Below, in pieces: positions 17,905 to 26,578 of a stretch of 64,000 nt of DNA; positions within the stretch are counted from its first letter, which is position 1; each line of letters starts with the position of its first letter. The notes under the pieces are model-generated. The model worked only from the letters and a program-made list of their open reading frames with translations, was not told the DNA's origin and did not search any database. The DNA comes from Fidelibacterota bacterium (lineage in GTDB: Bacteria; Fidelibacterota; UBA8477; JABMPR01): the NCBI GenBank assembly GCA_021734325.1, contig JAIPJF010000018.1:1-64000 (forward strand). The letters run 5' to 3'. The position numbers were made by a program, and so were the translations under genes.

Positions 17905-18927
17905 ATGAATACAAAATTTTCAAACTTTCGAAATTGGATGGGGGTTGACATTGCCGTTGATCTGGGAACTGCAAATACCCTTATATACGTGCGTGGGCAA
18001 GGTATCGTTCTAAACGAACCCTCCATAGTAGCAAAGTCAAAATCAACATCCAAAGTGATCGCAGTTGGAAATGAAGCAAAGCGCATGGTCGGAAAAGTTC
18101 ATCAGGAGATCGAAACGATACGACCTCTCAGAGATGGCGTAATCGCCGATTTTGAGATGGCGGATAGCATGCTGCAAGGATTCCTGAATAAATTACCAAT
18201 TTCAAAATTGGCCAGACCTAGAATGATTATTTGTGTTCCCTCAGGGATAACTGAGGTGGAAAAACGCGCGGTGAAAGAATCAGCCGAACGTAGAAATGCC
18301 AGAGAAGTTTTCCTCATTGATGAACCAGTCGCTGCAGCTATTGGTATCGGGATTGATATTAGCGAACCTGTTGGCAACATGATCGTCGATATTGGTGGGG
18401 GAACGACTGAAATTGCAATTATTGCCTTGAATGGCATCGTGACGAGCGAATCACTGCGGGTTGCCGGCGACGAGATGGACGAAGCAATTATCCAACATTT
18501 TAAGCGCGATCATAATTTACTTATCGGCGAACGAACTGCAGAAATTATCAAATGCAATGTCGGCTCAGCATTACAGGGCACAGACTATTCCTTATCTGTT
18601 AAAGGTCGTAACATGATTGCAGGAATCCCAAAGACCATTGAGGTCTCCTCATCTGAAATTCGTGATGCACTAAGGGATACCATAGACCTTATCGTGGATG
18701 CCGTAAAAATGTGTCTGGAGCGTACTCCACCTGAATTGAGTTCGGATCTCCTGGATCGAGGGATAATCCTCACTGGGGGCGGAGCTCTTTTGCAGGGATT
18801 TGATAAACGTATGCGGTTAGAGGTTGATCTTCCCGTGAATGTTGCCGAGCATCCATTATTATCAATTGTCCAGGGAACCGGCAGGGTTTTAGATAGCATC
18901 GAACGTTTTGAGGATGTACTCTATTAA
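17905..18927 (+). CDS. mreB: Rod shape-determining protein MreB
   Basis: A bacterial actin that polymerises on the inner face of the membrane and guides the elongation complex. Nucleotide-binding blocks are visible: VDLGTANTLIYVRGQGIVL (phosphate 1), VDIGGGTTEIAII (phosphate 2) and LTGGGALLQGF (adenosine). The 340-residue length is typical. It leads the mreB-mreC-mreD-mrdA-rodA cluster, with about 210 non-coding bases upstream that presumably hold the promoter. Confidence 0.98.
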   Translation: MNTKFSNFRNWMGVDIAVDLGTANTLIYVRGQGIVLNEPSIVAKSKSTSKVIAVGNEAKRMVGKVHQEIETIRPLRDGVIADFEMADSMLQGFLNKLPISKLARPRMIICVPSGITEVEKRAVKESAERRNAREVFLIDEPVAAAIGIGIDISEPVGNMIVDIGGGTTEIAIIALNGIVTSESLRVAGDEMDEAIIQHFKRDHNLLIGERTAEIIKCNVGSALQGTDYSLSVKGRNMIAGIPKTIEVSSSEIRDALRDTIDLIVDAVKMCLERTPPELSSDLLDRGIILTGGGALLQGFDKRMRLEVDLPVNVAEHPLLSIVQGTGRVLDSIERFEDVLY

Positions 18928-18954
18928 CCCTCTTCTTTGTATCAGGGGTTAAAT

Positions 18955-19737
18955 TTGTCACCTTCTGTATCACCATTATCTCGATATAAACCGCTGGTTA
19001 ATCTTTTAACGGCTTTGGCAGTTTCTTTGGCTATAATTGGCTCCAATGGAACACCCCTGTTTAACCAGGCTCGAGCCCTTATCATGGAAAGCGCTGCCTA
19101 TCTTTATGTACCAATCAGATGGATAGAGAGTATCTCAACAATTCAAAAAGATTACCGCGAGCTGCAGCAGGAACATATCAAAGCTCAGATAGAGCTCAAC
19201 AAATTCAAAACTCTCGTATACGAAAATCAACGCTTAAAAAATATGTTGGGATTTAAGGGGGAGAAAAGCTTTCAAGTGATCCCTGCTAATGTATTATCAG
19301 ACGTTGGTAGTTACACAATGAATAGCCTGACAGTCGATCAGGGGTCACAGGACGGGGTGGAATTGTTGTCCGGTGTTGTAGATGCAAAAGCCCAGTTGGT
19401 GGGAAAAGTCGTAGCCCTCTCGCAAAATACAGCCTTAGTCCAATTGGTGTCTGATAAGAATTTCAGGGTCTCGGTTCGGGAAATGCGGTCACGGGACGTT
19501 GGCATATTAAGTTTTACTCTCAGCAAGGGATACGTGATCCAGGATGTTCCCAAGAATGCGGAGGTGATTGCCGGTGATTCAGTGGTCACATCTGGTTTTA
19601 GCGATATTTTTCCTGAACATATCTTTGTCGGATGGGTCTCAGATATTTCTCCCGTTGTGGAAGATTATGTTAAATCGGTTCAGGTGGATCTGGCAACAGA
19701 TTTTAATCGATTAGAGGAAGTGTTCATTCTGAAATAA
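18955..19737 (+). CDS. mreC: Rod shape-determining protein MreC
   Basis: A periplasmic elongasome protein with one N-terminal membrane helix (LLTALAVSLAIIG), a coiled coil (QKDYRELQQEHIKAQIELNK) and the double beta-barrel core (SYTMNSLTVDQGSQDGVE, VVTSGFSDIFPEHIFVGWV). The open frame reaches back to a TTG at 18937. The TTG at 18955 has a perfect AGGGG six bases before it and is preferred, giving 260 residues. It links MreB to PBP2. Confidence 0.95.
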   Translation: MSPSVSPLSRYKPLVNLLTALAVSLAIIGSNGTPLFNQARALIMESAAYLYVPIRWIESISTIQKDYRELQQEHIKAQIELNKFKTLVYENQRLKNMLGFKGEKSFQVIPANVLSDVGSYTMNSLTVDQGSQDGVELLSGVVDAKAQLVGKVVALSQNTALVQLVSDKNFRVSVREMRSRDVGILSFTLSKGYVIQDVPKNAEVIAGDSVVTSGFSDIFPEHIFVGWVSDISPVVEDYVKSVQVDLATDFNRLEEVFILK

Positions 19738-19738
19738 A

Positions 19739-20215
19739 ATGATAGACAATATAAAATATACGCTCATTGGGTTTTTCGTGCTCATCTTTCAGTGGATGCT
19801 GGGTGATCTTTTCAGTATATATGATATCACACCAAATTTTCTGGTCATCTATATCGTTTATGTAGGTTTGACAAGCAGTCAATTGCGTGCTATTTGGCTT
19901 GGTTTTATCCTCGGCTTTATTATTGATGCACTGACGGCTACTTCCATGATCGGGATCTCTTCCCTTGCATTGTCGCTCGTTGGATATCTTGCAGGTGTGT
20001 TTCATGATCGCATCGTGCGAATTCCGGTGATCATGCAATACCTGCTGTATACTGGATTTATAATCGTGTTTTTTATTATAACCGTATTGATCTCTTTCCA
20101 GGATTCTCAATGGACCGTTGGCAATATCGTTTTCCTGATTCTATTGCCAAAAACCCTTTATACACTAGGAATACTAAGCGGCAGCTTCATACTGCTTCGC
20201 GTTGGTGCTGATTAG
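19739..20215 (+). CDS. mreD: Rod shape-determining protein MreD
   Basis: A small integral membrane protein of 158 residues with about five hydrophobic segments and the weakly conserved MreD pattern (ILGFIIDALTATSMIGISSL). It starts one base after mreC ends. Its stop overlaps the GTG of the PBP2 gene in TAGTG. Identification rests on both the pattern and its place in the cluster. Confidence 0.92.
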   Translation: MIDNIKYTLIGFFVLIFQWMLGDLFSIYDITPNFLVIYIVYVGLTSSQLRAIWLGFILGFIIDALTATSMIGISSLALSLVGYLAGVFHDRIVRIPVIMQYLLYTGFIIVFFIITVLISFQDSQWTVGNIVFLILLPKTLYTLGILSGSFILLRVGAD

Positions 20216-21993
20216 TGTTACAGGGTAAGAACATCGTTGAGGGTTGGCGTTCTCTTTTTATTCATGGTCTCCTGGCAATCCTTTTCCTTATTCTGATCGG
20301 GCGCTATTACTACCTCATGGTCGTATTTCATGAAAAATATGCAGAAAAGGCTGCTGCAAATCATATTCGTGCGGTACCAGTTCTGGCCTCCAGAGGTGTC
20401 ATCTACGACAGCAAGGGAGAGATTATTGTGGACAATGCCCCCAGCTATACCATATCAGTCATCCCAATCGAGGTAAACAACAAACCTGAATCAATTAAAA
20501 GACTCTCTGAAGTTATGGAAGTATCCATAGAGGAGATCAATCGAAGAATTGTCAAGAACAGACGTGGTTCATTTGCTCCCGCAAAAGTATTTAGTCGCGT
20601 CCCTTTCGAGAAAATATCCCATTTGCAGGAACACCGTTTAGAATTGATTGGTGTGACTTACAGCATTGAACCCATTCGTAGCTATGTTTCCAAACTTGAT
20701 CTTTCACATGCCTTGGGCTACACGCGGGAGATAAACCGGGATGATTTGGATAGATTCAGTCAGGATCTCGATTATCAACCTGGTGATCAAGTAGGATGGA
20801 AAGGCCTTGAGAAATATTACGAAGCCCAGCTCCACGGCAAAAGAGGATTCAGGTACATAGAGGTTAATGCCCTGGGACAGGAAATCGGTGAGGTAATCGA
20901 TCGAACGCCCATAAATCCAATTCCCGGTGACGACCTGTATTTAAGTATAGACTCCGAATTGCAAGCAGTGGTTGAGGAAGCAATGTCGGATTCGTCAGGC
21001 TCAGTTGTGATCCTGAATCACAGGAATGGGGAAATATTAGCTTATTTAAGTAGTCCTGGCTATGATTTGGAAATGCTCTCTGGTAGAATCTCGTCTAAAG
21101 ATTGGGATGAGTTGATCACAAACCCCAGGAAGCCTCTTTATGACAGGGGGATACAGGGCCTGTATCCCCCTGGTTCTACGATAAAACCTCTCGCTGCACT
21201 CTTTGCATTGGAAAATTTTAGTAATGCCAGAGAACGGACATACGTTTGTCGCGGAAGCTATCGATTGGGGAATCGCCCTTTTGGATGCTGGAAAAAATCT
21301 GGTCATGGAAAAGTCAACCTCCATCAGGCGCTTGAACAATCATGCAATGTATACTTTTTTAATTTGATCCAGGATATTGGTCTGGATGAATGGTCACATA
21401 TGGCAAGGAAGTTTGGCTTTGGAAAGCTTTCAGGGATTGATATTCCCCGTGAAAATAAAGGACTTATCCCTGATTCCCGCTATATGAATCAGAAATACGG
21501 GGTAAATAACTGGACCAAGGGAAATCTGCTGAATATCGTAATCGGTCAGGGTGATGTACTTGTCACCCCATTACAGCTTGCTCAATTCGCAGGTATCATT
21601 GCCGAGAAGGGATATTTGTATAAGCCCCACTTCGTTACCAAGGTTGTTGCAAAAGATGGGGCTATCCTGCAGTCCGTGGAACCAAAGGCTGAACTAATGA
21701 TTGAGGCATCGGAGGACTCCTGGAAATTTATCCAAGGCGCGATGTATTCAAATGTCAACGATCAAAAAGGGACTGGCAAGGCTGCCAGGCAAAAGAATTG
21801 GACCATTTATGGAAAGACCGGCACTGCACAGAATCCTCATGGTGAGGATCACGCCTGGTTTATTGGTTTCAGTCTGGATGAGAAGTTTCCATATGCATGG
21901 GCGGTACTTCTGGAAAATGGTGGCGGCGGCGGTGGAAAAGCAGCTCCTCTCATAGGCAAGGTGCTTAGAAAAATGGCTCTTTTAAGAAAATGA
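20215..21993 (+). CDS. mrdA: Penicillin-binding protein 2, peptidoglycan transpeptidase
   Basis: The class B transpeptidase of the elongasome, anchored by one N-terminal helix (LAILFLILIGRYYYLMV). The pedestal domain carries SRGVIYDSKGEIIVDN. The penicillin-binding domain shows the three active-site motifs: STIK (S321, K324), SCN (S376) and KTGT (K534). At 592 residues the length is normal. The GTG start overlaps the mreD stop. Its own stop overlaps the rodA ATG (ATGA), so translation is coupled with its partner glycosyltransferase. Confidence 0.97.
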   Translation: MLQGKNIVEGWRSLFIHGLLAILFLILIGRYYYLMVVFHEKYAEKAAANHIRAVPVLASRGVIYDSKGEIIVDNAPSYTISVIPIEVNNKPESIKRLSEVMEVSIEEINRRIVKNRRGSFAPAKVFSRVPFEKISHLQEHRLELIGVTYSIEPIRSYVSKLDLSHALGYTREINRDDLDRFSQDLDYQPGDQVGWKGLEKYYEAQLHGKRGFRYIEVNALGQEIGEVIDRTPINPIPGDDLYLSIDSELQAVVEEAMSDSSGSVVILNHRNGEILAYLSSPGYDLEMLSGRISSKDWDELITNPRKPLYDRGIQGLYPPGSTIKPLAALFALENFSNARERTYVCRGSYRLGNRPFGCWKKSGHGKVNLHQALEQSCNVYFFNLIQDIGLDEWSHMARKFGFGKLSGIDIPRENKGLIPDSRYMNQKYGVNNWTKGNLLNIVIGQGDVLVTPLQLAQFAGIIAEKGYLYKPHFVTKVVAKDGAILQSVEPKAELMIEASEDSWKFIQGAMYSNVNDQKGTGKAARQKNWTIYGKTGTAQNPHGEDHAWFIGFSLDEKFPYAWAVLLENGGGGGGKAAPLIGKVLRKMALLRK

Positions 21994-23219
21994 ATCTAAG
22001 ACAATATTTTTTTGCACAACTAAGAGAGTTGGATTGGACCATCCTGGCGCTGACTCTTCTACTCTGCATCAGTGGCTTGATGGGCATTTATAGTATTGAA
22101 GTTCAACATGGAACAGATACAGGTTATTTCGCCAGACAAGGTCTATGGACATTTTTGGGAGTGATTCTCTTTTTTGTTGCCTTCGTTATTCCTCGGAAGA
22201 TGATCCATAATCTTGCCTATATAGCATATGGCGTTGGTATTGTTTCATTGTTCATTCCCATACTGCTAAGTAATGGAGGCGGGGTCAACCGCTGGATCAC
22301 AATTGGCAGCTTTGGAATCCAACCCTCTGAATTCATGAAGATTTTTCTTCTGGTGGCATTGGCCAAATATTTTGCTGATCATAAAAGACGACTGTCTTCT
22401 GTGAAAGAGTTGCTAAGTCCATTTGTGATGACGATTGTGCCGACGCTGCTCGTCTTGATTCAACCGGATCTTGGCACAGCCCTTGTTTATTTTTCGATTT
22501 TGATATTTGTGATATTTTGGGCTGGCATCAGACCACTCTATTTTTTCCTGTTACTTGCACCGGCGATATCTATGCTGGCAGCTTTCCAGACACTGTCTTT
22601 TTTCCTCTGGATGGGTTTGATTATTGTCGTTTTGTACTTTAGTAATCTACCTTTCTGGAACAAGGCGCTTAATTTCAGTATCAATATTGCATTAGGTGGC
22701 ATCACAAATGTTTTGTGGGCTCTCCTCAAACCGTATCAACAACAGAGAATATTGTCCCTGATCGATTCAGAATCTGATCCTTTGGGTGCTGGATACCAGG
22801 TTTCCCAATCACTTACGGCATTTGGTTCAGGGGGGGCTTTTGGAAAAGGATTTGGCGAGGGAACACAGACTCATTTGAAATTTTTACCGGAACAGCACAC
22901 TGATTTCATCATGACAGTGATCGGTGAGGAGATGGGGTTCATTGGTGTGATGGTGATTATTGGACTGTTCTATCTCTTGATTGCAAAGCTCATCACACAG
23001 GCCTATGGAGTGAAATATAGATTCGATAGTGTTATTCTAATTGGAGTATCCGCCATACTCATATTTCACATATTCGTCAATTTGGGAATGATCGCAGGAA
23101 TAATGCCCGTGACTGGAATTCCACTTCCGTATATCAGCTATGGGGGATCCTTCATGTTGACGATGATGATTCTCAGTGGTCTTTCTGCGAATATGGCAAG
23201 AATAAGACGTGCTGTATAG
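21990..23219 (+). CDS. rodA: RodA, SEDS peptidoglycan glycosyltransferase
   Basis: A polytopic SEDS protein that polymerises lipid II together with PBP2. The 409 residues contain about ten hydrophobic helices and family blocks such as NRWITIGSFGIQPSEFMKIF, VLIQPDLGTALVYF, QSLTAFGSGGAFGKGFGEGT, LPEQHTDFIM and GIPLPYISYGGS. The order mrdA-rodA with a four-base overlap is the classical arrangement. About 110 bases without a gene follow, then the CpoB-like lipoprotein. Confidence 0.97.
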   Translation: MNLRQYFFAQLRELDWTILALTLLLCISGLMGIYSIEVQHGTDTGYFARQGLWTFLGVILFFVAFVIPRKMIHNLAYIAYGVGIVSLFIPILLSNGGGVNRWITIGSFGIQPSEFMKIFLLVALAKYFADHKRRLSSVKELLSPFVMTIVPTLLVLIQPDLGTALVYFSILIFVIFWAGIRPLYFFLLLAPAISMLAAFQTLSFFLWMGLIIVVLYFSNLPFWNKALNFSINIALGGITNVLWALLKPYQQQRILSLIDSESDPLGAGYQVSQSLTAFGSGGAFGKGFGEGTQTHLKFLPEQHTDFIMTVIGEEMGFIGVMVIIGLFYLLIAKLITQAYGVKYRFDSVILIGVSAILIFHIFVNLGMIAGIMPVTGIPLPYISYGGSFMLTMMILSGLSANMARIRRAV

Positions 23220-23333
23220 AAGCTTCTACCTGCTCTAAACCTAAAGATTAAGCGTTGCGAGACCATAGAACAAGGTTAAATTCACGCCTGTATGATTTCT
23301 TGTCTAAACTCCCAGCAGAAAGTGATCGAAGCC

Positions 23334-24509
23334 ATGCGTAAAATGAGAGTCTTCCCAATAATTATATCAGCTTTGATAATTGGATGTTCAGGAACAAAAA
23401 ATTTGGAACAGGACCTCGCTCAGGTAAAACAGGAGAGTCTTGGGACAGATAGTGTCCTCGTTACTTTGGATAGCCGACTTCAGGAGTTCTCAAAAGAAGT
23501 GAAGGCCATGCGTGAGACGTATAATGAGAATCATATTAGCTTGGAGAATCTGTACAAAGCAAATGCAGAATCGAAACGCAATATCGAAGCGGTATCCCAG
23601 AACGTGGACACTAAACTTGCAAGTGAGCGTGTTCGAAGTGATTCAGTTTTTACTACTTTCTCGGAAGCGAGCCAGAGTCAAATAGTTAATCTCCAAGCAG
23701 AGCAGGCTGGCATTCGGGAGTCTATCGGCAGTCTGAATTCATCAATCCAGAACACTCAGTTTCAGGTTGATAGCATATTGGCCTCTATCGATCCTGAAAA
23801 GTTGTCAGTGATGGAAGAAAATCTTTTAAATCTCCAATCGACAGTCACACTTCTTGACTCTTCTTTTTCAGATTTTCAGCTGTCCGTTGCTGATCATATG
23901 ATGGGTTCAGAGGATCAATTGCAGACACTTGAAAAACATGCACGCGTCCAGGATAGTGCCAACTACGATATACTTTCCCAACTGGTGCTCCTCGAAAATA
24001 AGATCATTTCACTAACGAATTCATTCAACGAGCTGATGGCTATGCCTGGAGCAACAGCCAATATCACTCCTGCTCCTGTCCAGCAAACACCTGTGTATCA
24101 GACGCAACAACCTTTAGCAACGGGTACCAAAATGGATTATGAGACCTATAAGCAACATTATATCGATGCTTTAAGTTCTTATCAAAATGGGGATTATATG
24201 GGAGCAATAGATGATTTTCAGCTGTTACTTCAGAATGATTCACAGAATGATCTCGCTGACAACGCACAATATTGGATCGGTGAATGCTACTATGCCATGG
24301 ATGACTATGGACAAGCGATCACTGCTTTTAGAAAAGTTCTGAACTTCGCCGATTCCAATAAAGCTGATGCTGCACAGTTTAAGATTGGGTATTCATATCT
24401 CAATAGCGGTGATAAGACTCGTGGTTACAATGAATTAGAACGGCTGTTGGATATGTTCCCCGAGAGTACCTATCGGGATAAAATTAAGCACATCCTCGCC
24501 TCCAGATAA
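23334..24509 (+). CDS. CpoB/YbgF-like lipoprotein with coiled coil and TPR domain
   Basis: A 391-residue predicted lipoprotein. The open frame starts at 23292, but the ATG at 23334 places a compact signal peptide with lipobox LIIGCS right at the N-terminus. A long heptad-rich segment (about 25-245) is followed by a proline/glutamine linker and a C-terminal YbgF-type TPR domain: YIDALSSYQNGDYMGAIDDF, ADNAQYWIGECYYAMDDYG and AAQFKIGYSYLNSGDKTRG. E. coli CpoB is periplasmic, coordinates Tol-Pal with PBP1B and lacks a lipid anchor. No tol or pal gene is nearby. Here the gene follows the Mre cluster, which suggests a cell-envelope role. Confidence 0.85.
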   Translation: MRKMRVFPIIISALIIGCSGTKNLEQDLAQVKQESLGTDSVLVTLDSRLQEFSKEVKAMRETYNENHISLENLYKANAESKRNIEAVSQNVDTKLASERVRSDSVFTTFSEASQSQIVNLQAEQAGIRESIGSLNSSIQNTQFQVDSILASIDPEKLSVMEENLLNLQSTVTLLDSSFSDFQLSVADHMMGSEDQLQTLEKHARVQDSANYDILSQLVLLENKIISLTNSFNELMAMPGATANITPAPVQQTPVYQTQQPLATGTKMDYETYKQHYIDALSSYQNGDYMGAIDDFQLLLQNDSQNDLADNAQYWIGECYYAMDDYGQAITAFRKVLNFADSNKADAAQFKIGYSYLNSGDKTRGYNELERLLDMFPESTYRDKIKHILASR

Positions 24510-24536
24510 TAGGTTATCATAAATAAAAACAACTAA

Positions 24537-25370
24537 ATGGCAACAAAAATATATTATCTATCCTCCGAAGTGACTCCTTTCTCGGAGGCAACAGATCTAG
24601 CAATTATTTCGAATAAAGTACCTGCTCATTTTCAGGAGAAGAAACAAGACCTGAGAATCTTTACACCCAGGTATGGTTTCGTGAGTGAACGTCGCTATAT
24701 CATTCGAGAGGTCATCCGCCTTAAGGAGATTGAGGTTGAGTTTAAGGGTGAGCTGACGTATGGAGCAGCAAAATCTGCCTTTGTACCATCAACGAAAGTG
24801 CAAGTATATTTCATGGAATATGCTCCCTATTTCGGCGGGAAGAACAAAACACTCTATAAGGTTAACGAAAGTCGATATAACCAGCGAAATGCTGAGAAGT
24901 ACTTTTATTTCTCAAAAATCGCCATTGAGAATTTGACCTATTTATACTGGCAACCGGAATTCATTCTGTGTAACGATTGGACGACTGCCATGGTGCCTGT
25001 GCTCATGAAAACAGTGTATGCTGAAGAAGAGTTTTTCACCGAAATGAAAACTGTATTGAATTTGGTTAACATCGAGGAAATGGGCAAAGTTGGGAAAAAA
25101 CAATTTGAGATGGCAGGTCTATTGCCAGAAGATTACTCAGGTTATGAGGATAACCTGCTTGGTCTGGCCATCAAGCATGCTGATGAAATAATTAGTATTT
25201 CCATCAATGGGAAAGACAACAAAAAACAAATTGAAAAACATAAGAATATTCAAAAAGCATTGAAAAATTCGGGAAAGAAAGTGAAGTATTTTACTGTGCC
25301 AGAGGATACTGAGGAGAACTGGGAACAACTCTATTTAGATTTGGAAACATTCTTTGGAGTTGAGAATTAA
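24537..25370 (+). CDS. Stand-alone starch/glycogen synthase N-terminal domain protein (GT5-like, probably non-catalytic)
   Basis: A 277-residue protein matching only the N-terminal Rossmann domain of GT5 synthases: IYYLSSEVTPFSEATDLAII, DLRIFTPRYGFV, YAPYFGG and QPEFILCNDWTTAMVPVLMK. The ADP-glucose-binding K-x-G-G-L motif, present in the full GlgA at 55.3-56.7 kb, is replaced by EATDL, and the C-terminal glycosyltransferase domain is missing. Similar short proteins are annotated as glycogen/starch synthase in Bacteroidota. A catalytic role is unlikely and the actual function is unknown. It is the last gene before a strong terminator at 25411. Confidence 0.8.
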   Translation: MATKIYYLSSEVTPFSEATDLAIISNKVPAHFQEKKQDLRIFTPRYGFVSERRYIIREVIRLKEIEVEFKGELTYGAAKSAFVPSTKVQVYFMEYAPYFGGKNKTLYKVNESRYNQRNAEKYFYFSKIAIENLTYLYWQPEFILCNDWTTAMVPVLMKTVYAEEEFFTEMKTVLNLVNIEEMGKVGKKQFEMAGLLPEDYSGYEDNLLGLAIKHADEIISISINGKDNKKQIEKHKNIQKALKNSGKKVKYFTVPEDTEENWEQLYLDLETFFGVEN

Positions 25371-25410
25371 ACCTCTGAACATTGAAAATGCTGACAATAA
25401 ACATTTTAAG

Positions 25411-25438
25411 TCAAGCGTTTGAGCGCTTGATTTTTTTT
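25411..25438 (+). terminator. Intrinsic terminator
   Basis: TCAAGCG (25411-25417) pairs with CGCTTGA (25424-25430) over TTTGAG, followed by eight T. It ends the transcript coming from the mre/rod side and lies only twelve bases before the start codon of the next gene. Confidence 0.85.
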
Positions 25439-25450
25439 ACTAAGGGGCTT

Positions 25451-26578
25451 ATGAAAACTAGGATTATTTGGGGGCTATTAGGACTTTCCTTTGTCTTATG
25501 GTCTTGTGATGAACCACTTGCATTTGACAATAAAGATTTCATTTATAATCCATTCACCATTGTTCAAGATACACTCAATAATATCGATGCCATCCGGAGT
25601 ACGGAGGCTGACATCGATTGGGGGAGTCACCTGGGGGCCTGGGTCGGTGAAACGAAATATTACAAATCCGGTTTCAGCATGGATTTTGTATTTGGAGACA
25701 GTTTACATGATGGATTCGACCCTGATAGCGTCCGTCTTCAGATCATGCATCAACGAACTTTTCCTGAAAATGGTACCGATACGCTTGCGAATGCATATGT
25801 CAATTACGGTTTTTACAATACCACTGATCAAATATTGGATATGTCCACCTCTTCCTATGGTTTGCCCTTGAGTGTTGATACCATGAATGTAGTGAATGAT
25901 AATACCTATTGGACCTATACACTCCCAACAGGGATCATTACAGCTCAGGATTCAGTGATCAGCTTAGGTATATTTCCTGAACATCAAGGACAACTGTCTG
26001 TGGTCTACGGAAATGGATCAAGTCTTAGGCCTGAGATTGTTTTCTTTTTCCATGAACCTGATACAGCTGGGAATGATAGTATAACTTCCCAAACATTTCT
26101 CGCCGATACCATGTATATGTATCTTCAAGAGAAGTCAGCCGCTTTTGATAAAATAAACAATACATACCTTTCTCAATTATCCGAGGATTCGGTTATTATT
26201 GATATCGACCTGGCAGGACTATTCCCTGGCGAGGATACTTTGGTCCATATCATTTCATCCAGTCTTTTGTTTGAAATTGATAAAATTGGCTCTGCTATCT
26301 ACAGGACCATTTCATCGGATAGTACGGCGTCTTTTAATATCCTTGCGACTGAAGAGGTCTCTGGCAGTTCTATAAATATCAAGCTGGGAGAGGATTACAG
26401 CTTCCTTAGCAACGAGATTCGTACAATCATACAATCTGCCCTTGATGCAGACCGTTCAAATGTCTCGATCATATTGAAGCCGAACCATGTAGGGTATGAT
26501 CCAGGATTTGTGGCTATATCTAATGATATCCTGAAATCTAAGCTCTATGTGAATAAAAGTTTGGCGGTGAGACCATGA
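25451..26578 (+). CDS. Predicted lipoprotein of unknown function
   Basis: A 375-residue exported protein with a signal peptide and lipobox-like LWSCDEP. The open frame extends to 25382, but that part runs through a terminator, and the ATG at 25451 has a clear AAGGGG. The mature chain is rich in aspartate, serine and beta-strand pattern (DSVRLQIMHQRTFPENGTDT, DTMYMYLQEKS, DSVIIDIDLAGLF), suggesting one or two beta-sandwich domains of an outer-membrane-attached protein. I do not recognise a family. The stop overlaps the ATG of the next gene, a predicted barrel, so the two may form an envelope pair. Confidence 0.75.
   Translation: MKTRIIWGLLGLSFVLWSCDEPLAFDNKDFIYNPFTIVQDTLNNIDAIRSTEADIDWGSHLGAWVGETKYYKSGFSMDFVFGDSLHDGFDPDSVRLQIMHQRTFPENGTDTLANAYVNYGFYNTTDQILDMSTSSYGLPLSVDTMNVVNDNTYWTYTLPTGIITAQDSVISLGIFPEHQGQLSVVYGNGSSLRPEIVFFFHEPDTAGNDSITSQTFLADTMYMYLQEKSAAFDKINNTYLSQLSEDSVIIDIDLAGLFPGEDTLVHIISSSLLFEIDKIGSAIYRTISSDSTASFNILATEEVSGSSINIKLGEDYSFLSNEIRTIIQSALDADRSNVSIILKPNHVGYDPGFVAISNDILKSKLYVNKSLAVRP

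Noticed and set aside
18937-18954. Upstream TTG start for mreC
   Set aside because: No Shine-Dalgarno, whereas the TTG at 18955 has AGGGG at ideal spacing.
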